A stretch of 64,000 nucleotides of DNA from Domibacillus antri (lineage in GTDB: Bacteria > Bacillota > Bacilli > Bacillales > Domibacillaceae). How positions within the stretch are numbered: the stretch's first letter is position 1; the number at the start of each line of letters is the position of its first letter. This document shows, piece by piece, positions 53,539-61,867 of the stretch. The notes under the pieces were generated by a model that saw only the letters and a list, made by a program, of their open reading frames with translations, did no database searches and was not told the origin of the DNA. Location of the stretch: positions 62,001 through 126,000 of the forward strand of contig NZ_MSDU01000022.1 in assembly GCF_001936625.1 (NCBI RefSeq). Direction: 5' to 3'. A program made the translations under genes and the position numbers.

Positions 53539-54654
53539 ATGAATGGTATATTGCCCATTACTGAAAAATTATTATATGGAAGGACTTTCTCTATTATGCT
53601 TCTTCACTATGAAAATGACCTGAATGACGTATGGTTATTTCTGCAAAAGAACGGGGGGAATCATACATCCCATTTAAGCTTTTTAAATGATAAACTTTTT
53701 TATTGGTCACAACAGAAGCGTGTGCTGATCATCTATCAAAAGGCCGGCAATACATTTGTCGTATTGGGTGATCCGATTGGGGAAGAATCGTTAATCCTGG
53801 GAGCCATTCAAGAATTTCATCAATATTGCCGGCAATTTGACATTAAACCTGTCTTTTATCAGGTATCTCTCCGGTATATGATGGCTTATCGGCAATTGGG
53901 ATATCGTGCTCTTAAAATAGGGGAAGAGGCGAAAATTTACTTGCCGGACTTTTCAATGTCAGGAAATAGCCGAAAACGGCTGCGCACCTGTAAGAATAAG
54001 TTTGATCGGGAGGGCTACCGGTTTTCTGTTTTGTTGCCGCCTCATTCAAAAGAGCTGCTGGAAAAAATAAAGGATATTTCAAACTCCTGGTTAGGGAAGA
54101 GGAAGGAAAAAGGGTTCTCAGTCGGCTTTTTTTATGATGACTATGTCGCCCGATTTCCTCTTGCCGCTGTCACGAATCCAGATGGAGAAATCATTGCTTT
54201 TGCGACGCTTGCGTATAATCAGCCAAAAATCGATCGTACGCTTGCGATTGATTTAATGCGGTATCGGCCTGATAACAGCCCGAACGCAACGATGGATTTT
54301 TTGTTTATTTCCATATTTAATTGGTGCAAAGACAATGGCTATGAATGGTGCAGCATGGGCATGTCGCCTCTAGCCAATATTAAAGACACGCAAAGCGGAC
54401 TGATTGAGGCAGTGGGTCAGATGATTTTTGATAAAAGCAGCCACTTTTATAATTTTAAGGGGCTGTATCAATACAAAAATAAATTTCAGCCCGAATGGGA
54501 GTCCCGGTATCTTGTTTACCAAAGCTATTTCTTACCAGTGATTTTTCTTCGTATTATCCGTTTAATAAACGGTAATCAAAGGCAGGCCAGCCGCAAGTTT
54601 GTTTTAGTAAAGAATCAGCTTGGGAAAATTAACTTCGGGAAGCTGTTTTCTTAA
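53539..54654 (+). CDS. Stand-alone DUF2156 / lysyl-phosphatidylglycerol synthase-type domain
   Basis: A 371-aa soluble protein matching the C-terminal synthase domain of MprF: HLSFLNDKLFYW, FVVLGDPIGEES, VFYQVSLRYMMAYRQLGY, and LIEAVGQMIFDKSSHFYNFK. It lacks the N-terminal flippase helices of full-length MprF. Such domains transfer an amino acid from aminoacyl-tRNA to a lipid or other acceptor; the acceptor here is unknown. It lies 200 nt after a two-component system. The start is uncertain: ATG 53539 has no ribosome binding site, ATG 53596 follows GGAAGGA. Confidence 0.82.
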   Translation: MNGILPITEKLLYGRTFSIMLLHYENDLNDVWLFLQKNGGNHTSHLSFLNDKLFYWSQQKRVLIIYQKAGNTFVVLGDPIGEESLILGAIQEFHQYCRQFDIKPVFYQVSLRYMMAYRQLGYRALKIGEEAKIYLPDFSMSGNSRKRLRTCKNKFDREGYRFSVLLPPHSKELLEKIKDISNSWLGKRKEKGFSVGFFYDDYVARFPLAAVTNPDGEIIAFATLAYNQPKIDRTLAIDLMRYRPDNSPNATMDFLFISIFNWCKDNGYEWCSMGMSPLANIKDTQSGLIEAVGQMIFDKSSHFYNFKGLYQYKNKFQPEWESRYLVYQSYFLPVIFLRIIRLINGNQRQASRKFVLVKNQLGKINFGKLFS

Positions 54655-54896
54655 TAGATGTTAAAAAAACGTCCATCTTTTAGTTTTTCCGTTACATGAT
54701 CCAATTTGTGAACGAATCCTTTCATTGTTAACCATGGAAGCAATACGGTTAATAGCAAATGCGTAAGGCTGAGAAGGCAGGTTTCTGTTTAAACTTGTTG
54801 TGTGTAAAACCTTTCAAGGACTCATTTGATGCTTACACCTATTTTGAAGGAGCTGCATACGATAAAGTGAAGTTAACTTGTAAGGGGGCCTTTATT

Positions 54897-55103
54897 TTGG
54901 AAGAGCAAAATTTACATCCGGAAGAAGAGTTCTTGTCAAGCGGAAATGAGTATTTTGAGGATGCAGTAGAAGCGCAAATTCCGTATTTTCATCCAAGACC
55001 GAGACTGCCGTTTTTTCCGCCATTTCCTTTGTTTCCGATCTACCCATCCTATCCATTTCCATACTACCGGCCTTTTCCGGGCTATCCATTCTTTCCTTAT
55101 TGA
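54897..55103 (+). CDS. Small Pro/Phe/Tyr-rich protein, 68 aa
   Basis: Acidic N-terminal half (EEQNLHPEEEFLSSGNEYFE) and a C-terminal half made almost entirely of P, F and Y (FPPFPLFPIYPSYPFPYY and more). The composition resembles spore-coat or other surface structural proteins of Bacillaceae. TTG start after TAAGGGGG is favoured over a longer frame from 54759. Isolated unit; function unknown. Confidence 0.55.
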   Translation: MEEQNLHPEEEFLSSGNEYFEDAVEAQIPYFHPRPRLPFFPPFPLFPIYPSYPFPYYRPFPGYPFFPY

Positions 55104-55138
55104 CACGAGATAATCTTTATTAAAAATGTTCTTTTTAA

Positions 55139-55172
55139 AAGAGCTGTTGGACCTTTCCAATAGCTCTCTTTC
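55139..55172. terminator. Hairpin after the Pro/Phe/Tyr-rich gene
   Basis: AGAGCTGTTGGA and TCCAATAGCTCT pair with one wobble around a short loop, followed by TTTC. Confidence 0.6.
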
Positions 55173-55561
55173 TGACTGAAATCAGGTTTGCTGTTTTTAA
55201 GTTATTTACTCGGCGGATGAGTTCTTTCAAAATTTCCTGTCGTCTGTTCATTTTAAATAGGGGCTGCCGGCTGGTATGATGAGGGTGTGAGGAATGAATG
55301 AGGATGATAGAGTCCTTCAAGCGGCTCACGCTTACCAAATAGTTAGTGCGAAAACGCCTATTTCACGATGACAGGATGTTGTCTCATGAGTGATGATAGA
55401 CGAACTTAAAAAAGCATCCTCTATGTCATTTTCGATGAAAAAGCGGCGCAATCTCTCCTGATTTTTAGGTAGATTATGCCGCTTCATCTATTGATGGCGC
55501 CGGACGGAACATCTCCTTCTTTTGCACATGTTCGTTTTGGTGTTTGGAGCTCCTTCTTAAA
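55173..55561. other. Intergenic region without a recognisable gene
   Basis: About 390 bp. Short open frames on both strands lack ribosome binding sites. A T/C-rich stretch near 55440-55560 borders the minus-strand phosphodiesterase gene and probably holds its transcription end. Neither repeat family is present. Confidence 0.4.
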
Positions 55562-57127
55562 TTATTTTGTCAGCTCTACCAGCCAGTCTTTAAAATCAAC
55601 AAGCCGCAGGTGCTTCGGTTCCCGGTTTGTGCCGGCGATAATCAAAGGCACGACAGAATCCACTTTATGCAATGATCCGTGAGCGGCCCCTCCTGCATGA
55701 TCCTCGCTATGTGTTTGGATAAATTCATACCCTGGTTTCGCATCTACAATCATATAACGGCCTTCATGTGAATGGAGGGCGCCGTACAATCTTGCCAGGG
55801 CATCCGGATAGTCACCATATTGAATGTCCTTTTTTTCATTGATGGTCACATCTAAAATGGAAGCATCTCCATTCAAATCCCATGATTGACCGTATGGATC
55901 CCGGTAACGGCCGCTTGGTGAAAAAGTAAACGGCTGATCGGCGCCCGGTCTCATTACATGACTCGTATACTCTTCTTTCCAGGCAATGAAAGCAATTCTT
56001 GAATCGCTTTTCAATTTTGATAAAATGTCATGGATGTCAATTGATTCATCTTCTACATAAATATATCCCATGCGCTCATTAACAGCTAAAGCCAGCTGCT
56101 TTTGGTCTGAATCATCCGGCTGCCAAATGGTATATTCATTCAATAACGTATTTAAATCAATCAGCGCCTTACTGCGATCCGTCAAAACAGTGGATTGTCC
56201 ACTGTCTCCATGCACAACCCAAATAGCATTTTGAATCGCGGCATCCCATGATGGATAGGCGTTCAAAATCGTCTGGAGCTGTTTATCCACTTCTTCAATT
56301 CCTTTCCGTTCTTTCGGTCCCTTTTTATGAATCAGATGATCCATATCGGGGAAGTACGCCAGTGTAAAGGAAGGCAGCTGATCCCTTAGAATAAAGTACT
56401 TCAGTTCATTTGCCGTAAATGGATTATTTAAACCCATTGATTTCCACATATGATAAGACCGGTCATTGTCCGGATTGAATGTTGATAAGCGGCCTAATGA
56501 TAGAATGTTCGGACCGCTTACGCTCACATCGTTCGGCAAAAGGTTCATCCCCGACACGAGAGGGGGAATATGTAAACGATGGATGTGCTCTCCACGGTGG
56601 ATCAGCCCGTTAATAGAGGCGGATTGAATTTGACGTTTCTCAAGCTCCTCGTAAATGGTGGGTGTGCGTTTATTTAAATGAGATTGATTTAATTGAATCA
56701 CGCTGTCTCTCGTTACATTTTTTAGACCGTGGCTCCACATCTCCCTGATTCCGCCGCCATAAACAACGAGGCGGTTTTCTTCTTTCTTAAACCAGCTAAG
56801 CCCCGCCACCTTATGCTGATCAGCGTAAGTGCCTGTTAACATCGTACTGTCAATGGTCACGGACATCGTGGGATAAGAGCTGACCACATTGGGATGGTAC
56901 TGTCCATGTTTCATTAAAAATTCGAAAGCGGGTGCTTTTCCTTCTTCAATGGCTTTTTGAAGCGGCTCGGCCATGAGAGAATCGATGACCAAAACGATGA
57001 CAGGCTTTTCCGTTGGTTTAATGGAAATGTTGTTTACATCTTTTACAGGTGTGCTGAGAAAATACCAGCATAGCCCCGCAGTCACAATTGTGAAAAGAAT
57101 CAACGATAGGAAAATTTTGCGTACCAT
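55562..57127 (-). CDS. Type I phosphodiesterase / nucleotide pyrophosphatase family protein
   Basis: A 521-aa membrane-anchored enzyme of the alkaline phosphatase superfamily (PF01663): N-terminal helix (about 5-22), then PVIVLVIDSLMAEPL with the first metal Asp, a Ser/Thr nucleophile region near SSYPTMSVTIDSTMLTG, FPDMDHLIHKKG, and HGDSGQS and HSEDHAGGAAHGS metal ligands. It should hydrolyse phosphodiester bonds outside the membrane; substrate unknown. The ATG at 57127 follows GGGTGAGG; the longer frame to 57190 is not supported. Confidence 0.82.
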   Translation of the reverse strand: MVRKIFLSLILFTIVTAGLCWYFLSTPVKDVNNISIKPTEKPVIVLVIDSLMAEPLQKAIEEGKAPAFEFLMKHGQYHPNVVSSYPTMSVTIDSTMLTGTYADQHKVAGLSWFKKEENRLVVYGGGIREMWSHGLKNVTRDSVIQLNQSHLNKRTPTIYEELEKRQIQSASINGLIHRGEHIHRLHIPPLVSGMNLLPNDVSVSGPNILSLGRLSTFNPDNDRSYHMWKSMGLNNPFTANELKYFILRDQLPSFTLAYFPDMDHLIHKKGPKERKGIEEVDKQLQTILNAYPSWDAAIQNAIWVVHGDSGQSTVLTDRSKALIDLNTLLNEYTIWQPDDSDQKQLALAVNERMGYIYVEDESIDIHDILSKLKSDSRIAFIAWKEEYTSHVMRPGADQPFTFSPSGRYRDPYGQSWDLNGDASILDVTINEKKDIQYGDYPDALARLYGALHSHEGRYMIVDAKPGYEFIQTHSEDHAGGAAHGSLHKVDSVVPLIIAGTNREPKHLRLVDFKDWLVELTK

Positions 57128-57273
57128 GACCTCACCCTTCTCTTGACATTGTGAGTAGTATGGATAAAAAGAGAACGGTAAATACTTCATAAAAAATAAA
57201 AAACGCTATAATCGATTTCTCCCTTTTTGATGGGAATAAAAAAGACATGAGCAAACATCAAGAAGGCTTCTTT

Positions 57274-57298
57274 GTATAAAATTGAGAGCAAAGGGTAC
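57274..57298 (+). promoter_or_regulatory. Possible sigma-B promoter before the acidic lipoprotein gene
   Basis: GTATAA (57274-57279), 13 bp, GGGTAC (57293-57298): one mismatch in each hexamer to the sigma-B consensus, 41 nt before the start codon. Confidence 0.45.
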
Positions 57299-57338
57299 GA
57301 TACCGACTAAATCAGTTCAGTAAAGGAGGAATGAAAAA

Positions 57339-57560
57339 ATGAATTCTAGCTGGAAAAAGAAATTACTCGTTGGCGGAATGGCTGCCGCCTTAACAATTGG
57401 TGGAGCAGCCGGGTGTGGAAATGGAAATGATCAGGATGACGGGATTGACAATGATCAGCAAGATGATCAATTAGATCAGGATAATGATGTAATGGATGAT
57501 GAAAACAACGACAACGATCTGATGGATGAGCCTGCGGATGAAGAGCAGGAGGCGCAATAA
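57339..57560 (+). CDS. Small acidic lipoprotein, 73 aa
   Basis: Signal peptide MNSSWKKKLLVGGMAAALTI with a likely lipobox GGAAGC, then a tail of almost only Asp, Glu, Asn and Gln. Low-complexity acidic lipoproteins of this kind are common in Bacillaceae and of unknown role, perhaps cation binding. AAAGGAGG precedes the ATG. The next gene follows 50 nt later on the same strand. Confidence 0.75.
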   Translation: MNSSWKKKLLVGGMAAALTIGGAAGCGNGNDQDDGIDNDQQDDQLDQDNDVMDDENNDNDLMDEPADEEQEAQ

Positions 57561-57612
57561 GAAGAGAATTTAGTTTGTTAATGATTTTTCATTAAGGAAG
57601 GAGTGAGTGTGC

Positions 57613-57906
57613 ATGCCTTTATTAGAAATCAGCGTTATCCCTGTCGGAACGGAATCTGCCAGTTTCAGTTCAGATGTCAGCAATGCTGTGCGCAAAGTAG
57701 CGGAAAAAGGATTGAGATATCAATTGACACCTACTTCAACAGTAGTAGAAGGAGATATCGATCAACTGTGGGAAATCGCAAAAGAGATGCATCAAGAAGT
57801 CATCTCAAATGGCACAAAACGGGTGGTCACGAACATAAGCATTGATCATCGTACCGATAAACAAATGGACATGAATCATCAAGTCAATGTGGTTCAACCG
57901 CATTGA
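57613..57906 (+). CDS. MTH1187-family thiamine-binding protein (YqgV-like)
   Basis: A 97-aa ferredoxin-like protein beginning MPLLEISVIPVGTESASFS, with LTPTSTVVEGDIDQLWEIAKEMH, the MTH1187/YqgV pattern; relatives bind thiamine or thiamine phosphates. Cytoplasmic. The ATG at 57613 follows AAGGAG; the upstream in-frame start lies before this site. Linked to the acidic lipoprotein gene by position only. Confidence 0.85.
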   Translation: MPLLEISVIPVGTESASFSSDVSNAVRKVAEKGLRYQLTPTSTVVEGDIDQLWEIAKEMHQEVISNGTKRVVTNISIDHRTDKQMDMNHQVNVVQPH

Positions 57907-58014
57907 ACAAACTTTGACAGGAAGAACGATATAATCTACAGCAATCATCTTGAAAAGGTTGGTGAACCTGGCCGGCCTTTTTTCTGTTTAACGAGGTTAA
58001 AGGATGGGTGATCC

Positions 58015-58158
58015 ATGAAAGCGAAGATTAGGGCAATAAGAAGTTTCCTTTTTTTAATAGCCATTCAGCAATCTGATGCCGATTCCTGGCACATCCTGAA
58101 CAAAATCCATTTTGACCGGTTTCAGCAGAAAGAAGATCCTGCCCAGCGACCAAAATAG
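58015..58158 (+). CDS. Possible small protein, 47 aa
   Basis: Begins MKAKIRAIRSFLFLIAIQQS; a basic start and short hydrophobic run could be a weak membrane or targeting segment, followed by a polar tail. A GGATGGGTGAT stretch is a moderate ribosome binding site. Repeat copy F with its hairpin follows 10 nt after the stop, as in other copies that follow genes. Uncertain. Confidence 0.35.
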   Translation: MKAKIRAIRSFLFLIAIQQSDADSWHILNKIHFDRFQQKEDPAQRPK

Positions 58159-58168
58159 GTCACTGAGT

Positions 58169-58262
58169 AAAGGAGATGTCTCAACCGTTCAACGAGACAT
58201 CTCCTTCTTATTTCGATGGCCGGAATTTCTGATTTCAGGCCCGATTTTTAGAGAATCCGGCT
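58169..58262. repeat. Composite repeat element, copy F, with terminator hairpin
   Basis: Hairpin AAGGAGATGTCTC/GAGACATCTCCTT (about 58170-58206), then GGCCGGAATTTC, GGCCCGATTTT and CCGGCT units to 58262. The reverse strand aligns with the hairpin-proximal end of copies A and C. It lies between the small ORF and the convergent sodF gene. Confidence 0.82.
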
Positions 58263-58321
58263 GTCCATCCGCCATAATTAATGGATAGATCATATATAAT
58301 AGCACCATATATGTGACGGCT

Positions 58322-59233
58322 TTAAAAAGGCGGCCACATCATGGTTTTTGCTTTATTAAATCGTTGCTCCACTTCTTTCCAGTTCACTATTTTCCACCAG
58401 TTATCAACATACTTGGCCCGTTCATTTTTATATTGCAGGTAGTAGGCGTGTTCCCACACATCCAGCACGAGCAATGGAATAACATCCCATTGCGTAAGGT
58501 TTTGATGTTTTTCCGCTGTTAATATTTCCAATCGGCGTGAGCGGGGAGCCCAAACGAGAATCGCCCAGCCGACCGCTTCCACACTTTTTGCGGCCTCGGA
58601 GAAATGCTTTTTAAATTTTTCGAAGCTTCCAAAGGAGCTGATTATCGCTTGATTAAAATCACCTGATGGTACACCCCCGCCGTGCGGGCTCATGACATTC
58701 CAAAAAATAGTGTGTAAATAGTGGCCGGAACCATGAAAGGCTGCTTCTCTTTCCCAATGTTTGACCAAGCTGAAATTGCCGTTTTCACGCGCTTTTTGCA
58801 TTTCTAATTCTGCTTTATTAAGCCCATCTACATAGCTTTGATGATGCTTATCATGATGCAATTTCATCATTTCCTCTGAAATGACGGGCTCTAAAGCATC
58901 ATATGGATAAGGAAGAGGAGGTAATCGATGTCCTCCGATGGGGACAATTTGTCTTTGTTCAGCTGCATGGTGATAAAATAACGGATCAGGATGGGTTAAA
59001 AAGCCATTCAGCTTGTTATATAAAGAGGCTGATTTTTTGCTTAGCTCATAAAAATCATATTTTGGGTTTTCCGTTTCCATGTCTTTTTTTAATGAAAAAA
59101 AAGTGTCTTCCCATTTCTGGAGAATCGGTTCATCTATATGCGTTAACTGTTGGCGGATGGAACCCCACTTTCTTTCCATGTCTTTGCACCAAGTCAATAA
59201 TGCCTTCCGATACGCCTGCTCATATACATGCAT
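58322..59233 (-). CDS. sodF: Fe/Mn superoxide dismutase with N-terminal extension, SodF-like
   Basis: Dismutates superoxide. The 303-aa protein has a helical N-terminal extension of about 100 residues before the SOD fold, as in B. subtilis SodF. Metal ligands appear in KLHHDKHHQSYV, GHYLHTIFWN and VLDVWEHAYYLQY (H, H, D and H). No signal peptide. The ATG at 59233 sits 8 nt after AGGAGG, better than the ATG two codons upstream. The extension's function is unknown. Confidence 0.92.
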   Translation of the reverse strand: MHVYEQAYRKALLTWCKDMERKWGSIRQQLTHIDEPILQKWEDTFFSLKKDMETENPKYDFYELSKKSASLYNKLNGFLTHPDPLFYHHAAEQRQIVPIGGHRLPPLPYPYDALEPVISEEMMKLHHDKHHQSYVDGLNKAELEMQKARENGNFSLVKHWEREAAFHGSGHYLHTIFWNVMSPHGGGVPSGDFNQAIISSFGSFEKFKKHFSEAAKSVEAVGWAILVWAPRSRRLEILTAEKHQNLTQWDVIPLLVLDVWEHAYYLQYKNERAKYVDNWWKIVNWKEVEQRFNKAKTMMWPPF

Positions 59234-59428
59234 GGACATTGCCTCCTATTTTTCCGTCTTAACAGGGTATGAACCCATGCCCATGAAAGTTCCGGGAACA
59301 GACTGATGATTGGAGCAAAAAAATAAGATAAAAACGTTTTCTCATTGCCCATTTAGGGCATTATAATTGTGATGCTCATAAGCGCGGTGTATTTGTGCTG
59401 TAAAAGAGAAAAAAGGGGAACTGAAAAG

Positions 59429-60634
59429 ATGGCAAAACAATCATGTATAGCGATGCTTCTTGCGGGCGGGAAGGGAACCCGTCTAAAAGAATTAACTGAA
59501 ACGTTAGCTAAGCCGGCTGTGCCATTTGGAGGGAAATATCGCATTATTGATTTTCCTCTTTCCAACTGTGCAAATTCAGGCATTCATACAGTCGGTGTTT
59601 TGACGCAATATCAGCCGCTCGCGCTGCACTCTTATATCGGTGTCGGCAGCACATGGGATCTGGATCGCCATAGAGGCGGGGTTACACTGCTGCCGCCATA
59701 CGCTGATTCATCCGAAGTGAAATGGTATTCTGGTACGGCAAGCGCCATTTATCACAACGTCAAATACATGGAACAATTTGACCCGGAGTATGTATTGATT
59801 TTATCAGGAGATCACATTTATAAAATGGATTACAATGTGATGCTGGAATATCATGTTGAAAAGGATGCGGATGCCACCATCTCGGTTATTGAGGTTCCGT
59901 GGGATGAGGCAAGCCGTTTTGGTATTATGAAGACAGATGACGATTTTAACGTCACACGCTTCGATGAAAAGCCGGAGCAGCCGGAAAGCAACCTTGCCTC
60001 GATGGGCATATATATCTTCAAATGGTCTGTGCTGAAACAATATTTAGAGATGGATGAACGTAATCCGGATTCTTCAAATGATTTTGGTAAAGACATCATT
60101 CCGGCTATACTGGCGGATGGCGGGAAATTAACAGCTTATCCGTTCAAAGGCTACTGGAAGGACGTTGGAACCGTCAAAAGTTTATGGGAAGCGAATATGG
60201 ACTTGCTGGACCGGGAGCAGGAATTGAATTTGTCTGATCCATCCTGGCGTATTTATTCTGTAAACGCGCAGCATCGGCCGCAGGTGATTGGAAGAAACGC
60301 GGTTGTAAAACAGTCACTTGTAAGTGAAGGATGTGTGATTGACGGAGAAATTCAGCATTCGGTCTTATTTAAGGATGTAGAGGTGGAACAGGGAGCGCTG
60401 ATAAAAGATTGCGTGATCATGCCCAATGCACATATTGGCCGCGGGTCTTTTATTGAACGGGCGATTGTGATGGGAGACCTTAACATCCCGGAAAATACAA
60501 TCATTTATAATGAAACAGCGGATATTCTGCTGATAACGGAAGCTTTCATAAACGCCTATGTAGAGGAACGGATGCAAGCGGTGAAAAAGGGCATTAAAAA
60601 GAGCTTGTATATTAATAGAGACTTGATCATATAG
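59429..60634 (+). CDS. glgC: Glucose-1-phosphate adenylyltransferase
   Basis: Makes ADP-glucose from ATP and glucose 1-phosphate, the glucosyl donor for glycogen. The 401-aa protein has the N-terminal [16 protein letters not shown] pyrophosphorylase loop, [29 protein letters not shown] metal site and [18 protein letters not shown], then a left-handed beta-helix (about 285-375). The C-terminus runs about 20 residues past the usual end. No glgB, D, A or P neighbours, unlike the B. subtilis operon. The ATG at 59429 follows AAAGGGGA. Confidence 0.92.
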   Translation: MAKQSCIAMLLAGGKGTRLKELTETLAKPAVPFGGKYRIIDFPLSNCANSGIHTVGVLTQYQPLALHSYIGVGSTWDLDRHRGGVTLLPPYADSSEVKWYSGTASAIYHNVKYMEQFDPEYVLILSGDHIYKMDYNVMLEYHVEKDADATISVIEVPWDEASRFGIMKTDDDFNVTRFDEKPEQPESNLASMGIYIFKWSVLKQYLEMDERNPDSSNDFGKDIIPAILADGGKLTAYPFKGYWKDVGTVKSLWEANMDLLDREQELNLSDPSWRIYSVNAQHRPQVIGRNAVVKQSLVSEGCVIDGEIQHSVLFKDVEVEQGALIKDCVIMPNAHIGRGSFIERAIVMGDLNIPENTIIYNETADILLITEAFINAYVEERMQAVKKGIKKSLYINRDLII

Positions 60635-60700
60635 GTATTTCTTAAGTACTGCTGCTCCATTGGGATATGCCAGCCATCACTTTAATAAAATGATCTGCAT

Positions 60701-60731
60701 AAAAAGGCTTCGGCGAGGGAGCCTTTTTGTC
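60701..60731 (+). terminator. Terminator after glgC
   Basis: AAAAAGGCT and AGCCTTTTT pair around a GC-rich loop, ending in a T-run. Confidence 0.85.
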
Positions 60732-61162
60732 GTGCAAACGTTTAAAGGAAACGAACAAAATCTTCGTTGGAAAATACGGATATGGGCAGTCCGGCTGAGG
60801 CAGAAAATCAGAGGAAAAAGAACATAGATGTTCTCTTGTTTTTATTGTTTTAAAGCGTTAACATGAGGAAATATAACGGTCTGTAAAAAAATCAATGAAC
60901 AGGCTAAATGCAGGAGCTTCATTAAAAACGATGTAAACATAATGAAAAATGACAAAATACCCATATGAGCAAAGCGTATCCACATATGGGGCACTTTTTT
61001 CCTTAAGCCCCTGTAGTCAATTGGAGGTTTTGACTAAATTTTTTAGGGAACTCCATACTTTCTTCATATTCTCCATGTATTTTGGCAATAGATCCTTTTT
61101 AAAGTGAAGACAGTGACAACGAAACAGGTCATTTGAAAAATAAAATCAGGCAGGTGTTTTAA
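60732..61162. other. Intergenic region between glgC and asnO
   Basis: About 430 bp without an ORF that has a ribosome binding site. AT-rich with several A/T runs. I looked for a T-box leader (AGGGTGGNACCGCG-type sequence) before the asparagine synthetase gene and saw none. CATACTTT near 61056 is only a weak sigma-E -10 lookalike. Confidence 0.4.
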
Positions 61163-61867
61163 ATGTGCGGGTTTGTCGGGTGCATTCATGCGAGACCATA
61201 TAAAGTAACAAGAGAAATGGAACAAAAACTGAAAGAAATGAATGCTCTTATTACTCATAGAGGACCCGATGACGAAGGGTATTTTGTGGATGAATATGTG
61301 CATTTTGGCTTTAAACGGCTGAGTATTATTGATATCGAAAGCGGACATCAGCCGCTTTCGTATGAAAACGAACGGTACTGGATTATTTTTAACGGCGAAA
61401 TTTATAACCATATTGAACTCCGTAAGGAATTGACAGCGAAAGGGCATACCTTTGCCACTGATTCCGATACGGAAGTGATCATTGCGCTGTATAGTGACTT
61501 AAAAGAGCGGTCTGTTCAAATGCTGAGAGGAATGTTTGGTTTTGTCATCTGGGATAAGGCAGAGCAAACATTATTCGGCGCCCGGGACCACTTTGGGATC
61601 AAGCCTTTCTTTTACTTGGAGCAGGATGACATCACGTATTTTGCTTCAGAGAAAAAAAGCATTGTGTTAGCGGAAGAAGATGAATTGGATGCAGCGTCGC
61701 TTCAGCATTATCTCAGCTTTCAATATGTTCCGGAACCCGATACAATGACGAAACAAATCAAGAAACTGCCGCCAGGTCATTTTTTTACAAAAAAACCGGG
61801 ACAGGCCATGAAGATCCAGTCTTACTGGCAGCCGAAGTTCCAGCCTGTACCGTCATCTGAATCCTAA
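61163..61867 (+). CDS. asnO: Asparagine synthetase AsnO, N-terminal glutaminase part (split by stop codon)
   Basis: A 234-aa product covering the glutamine amidotransferase domain: Cys2 nucleophile in MCGFVGC, THRGPDDEGYFVD, FKRLSIIDIESGHQPLSY and FNGEIYNH. It ends at TAA (61865-61867) in exactly the frame in which the synthetase half continues, so one sense codon of an AsnO-type enzyme of about 633 aa has become a stop. In B. subtilis AsnO is a sporulation-associated asparagine synthetase. No good Shine-Dalgarno is visible before the ATG at 61163. The fragment alone could release ammonia from glutamine but not make asparagine. Confidence 0.88.
   Translation: MCGFVGCIHARPYKVTREMEQKLKEMNALITHRGPDDEGYFVDEYVHFGFKRLSIIDIESGHQPLSYENERYWIIFNGEIYNHIELRKELTAKGHTFATDSDTEVIIALYSDLKERSVQMLRGMFGFVIWDKAEQTLFGARDHFGIKPFFYLEQDDITYFASEKKSIVLAEEDELDAASLQHYLSFQYVPEPDTMTKQIKKLPPGHFFTKKPGQAMKIQSYWQPKFQPVPSSES

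Noticed and set aside
55135-55338. Minus-strand ORF with MNRRQEILKELIRRVNN
   Set aside because: No ribosome binding site before the internal ATG, and it overlaps a terminator hairpin.
61050-61110. Sigma-E promoter for asnO
   Set aside because: CATACTTT and CATATT elements exist but no pair has correct sequence and spacing together.
60732-61162. T-box leader or other riboswitch before asnO
   Set aside because: No T-box consensus, specifier-loop pattern or antiterminator was visible, and no terminator hairpin sits just before the gene.
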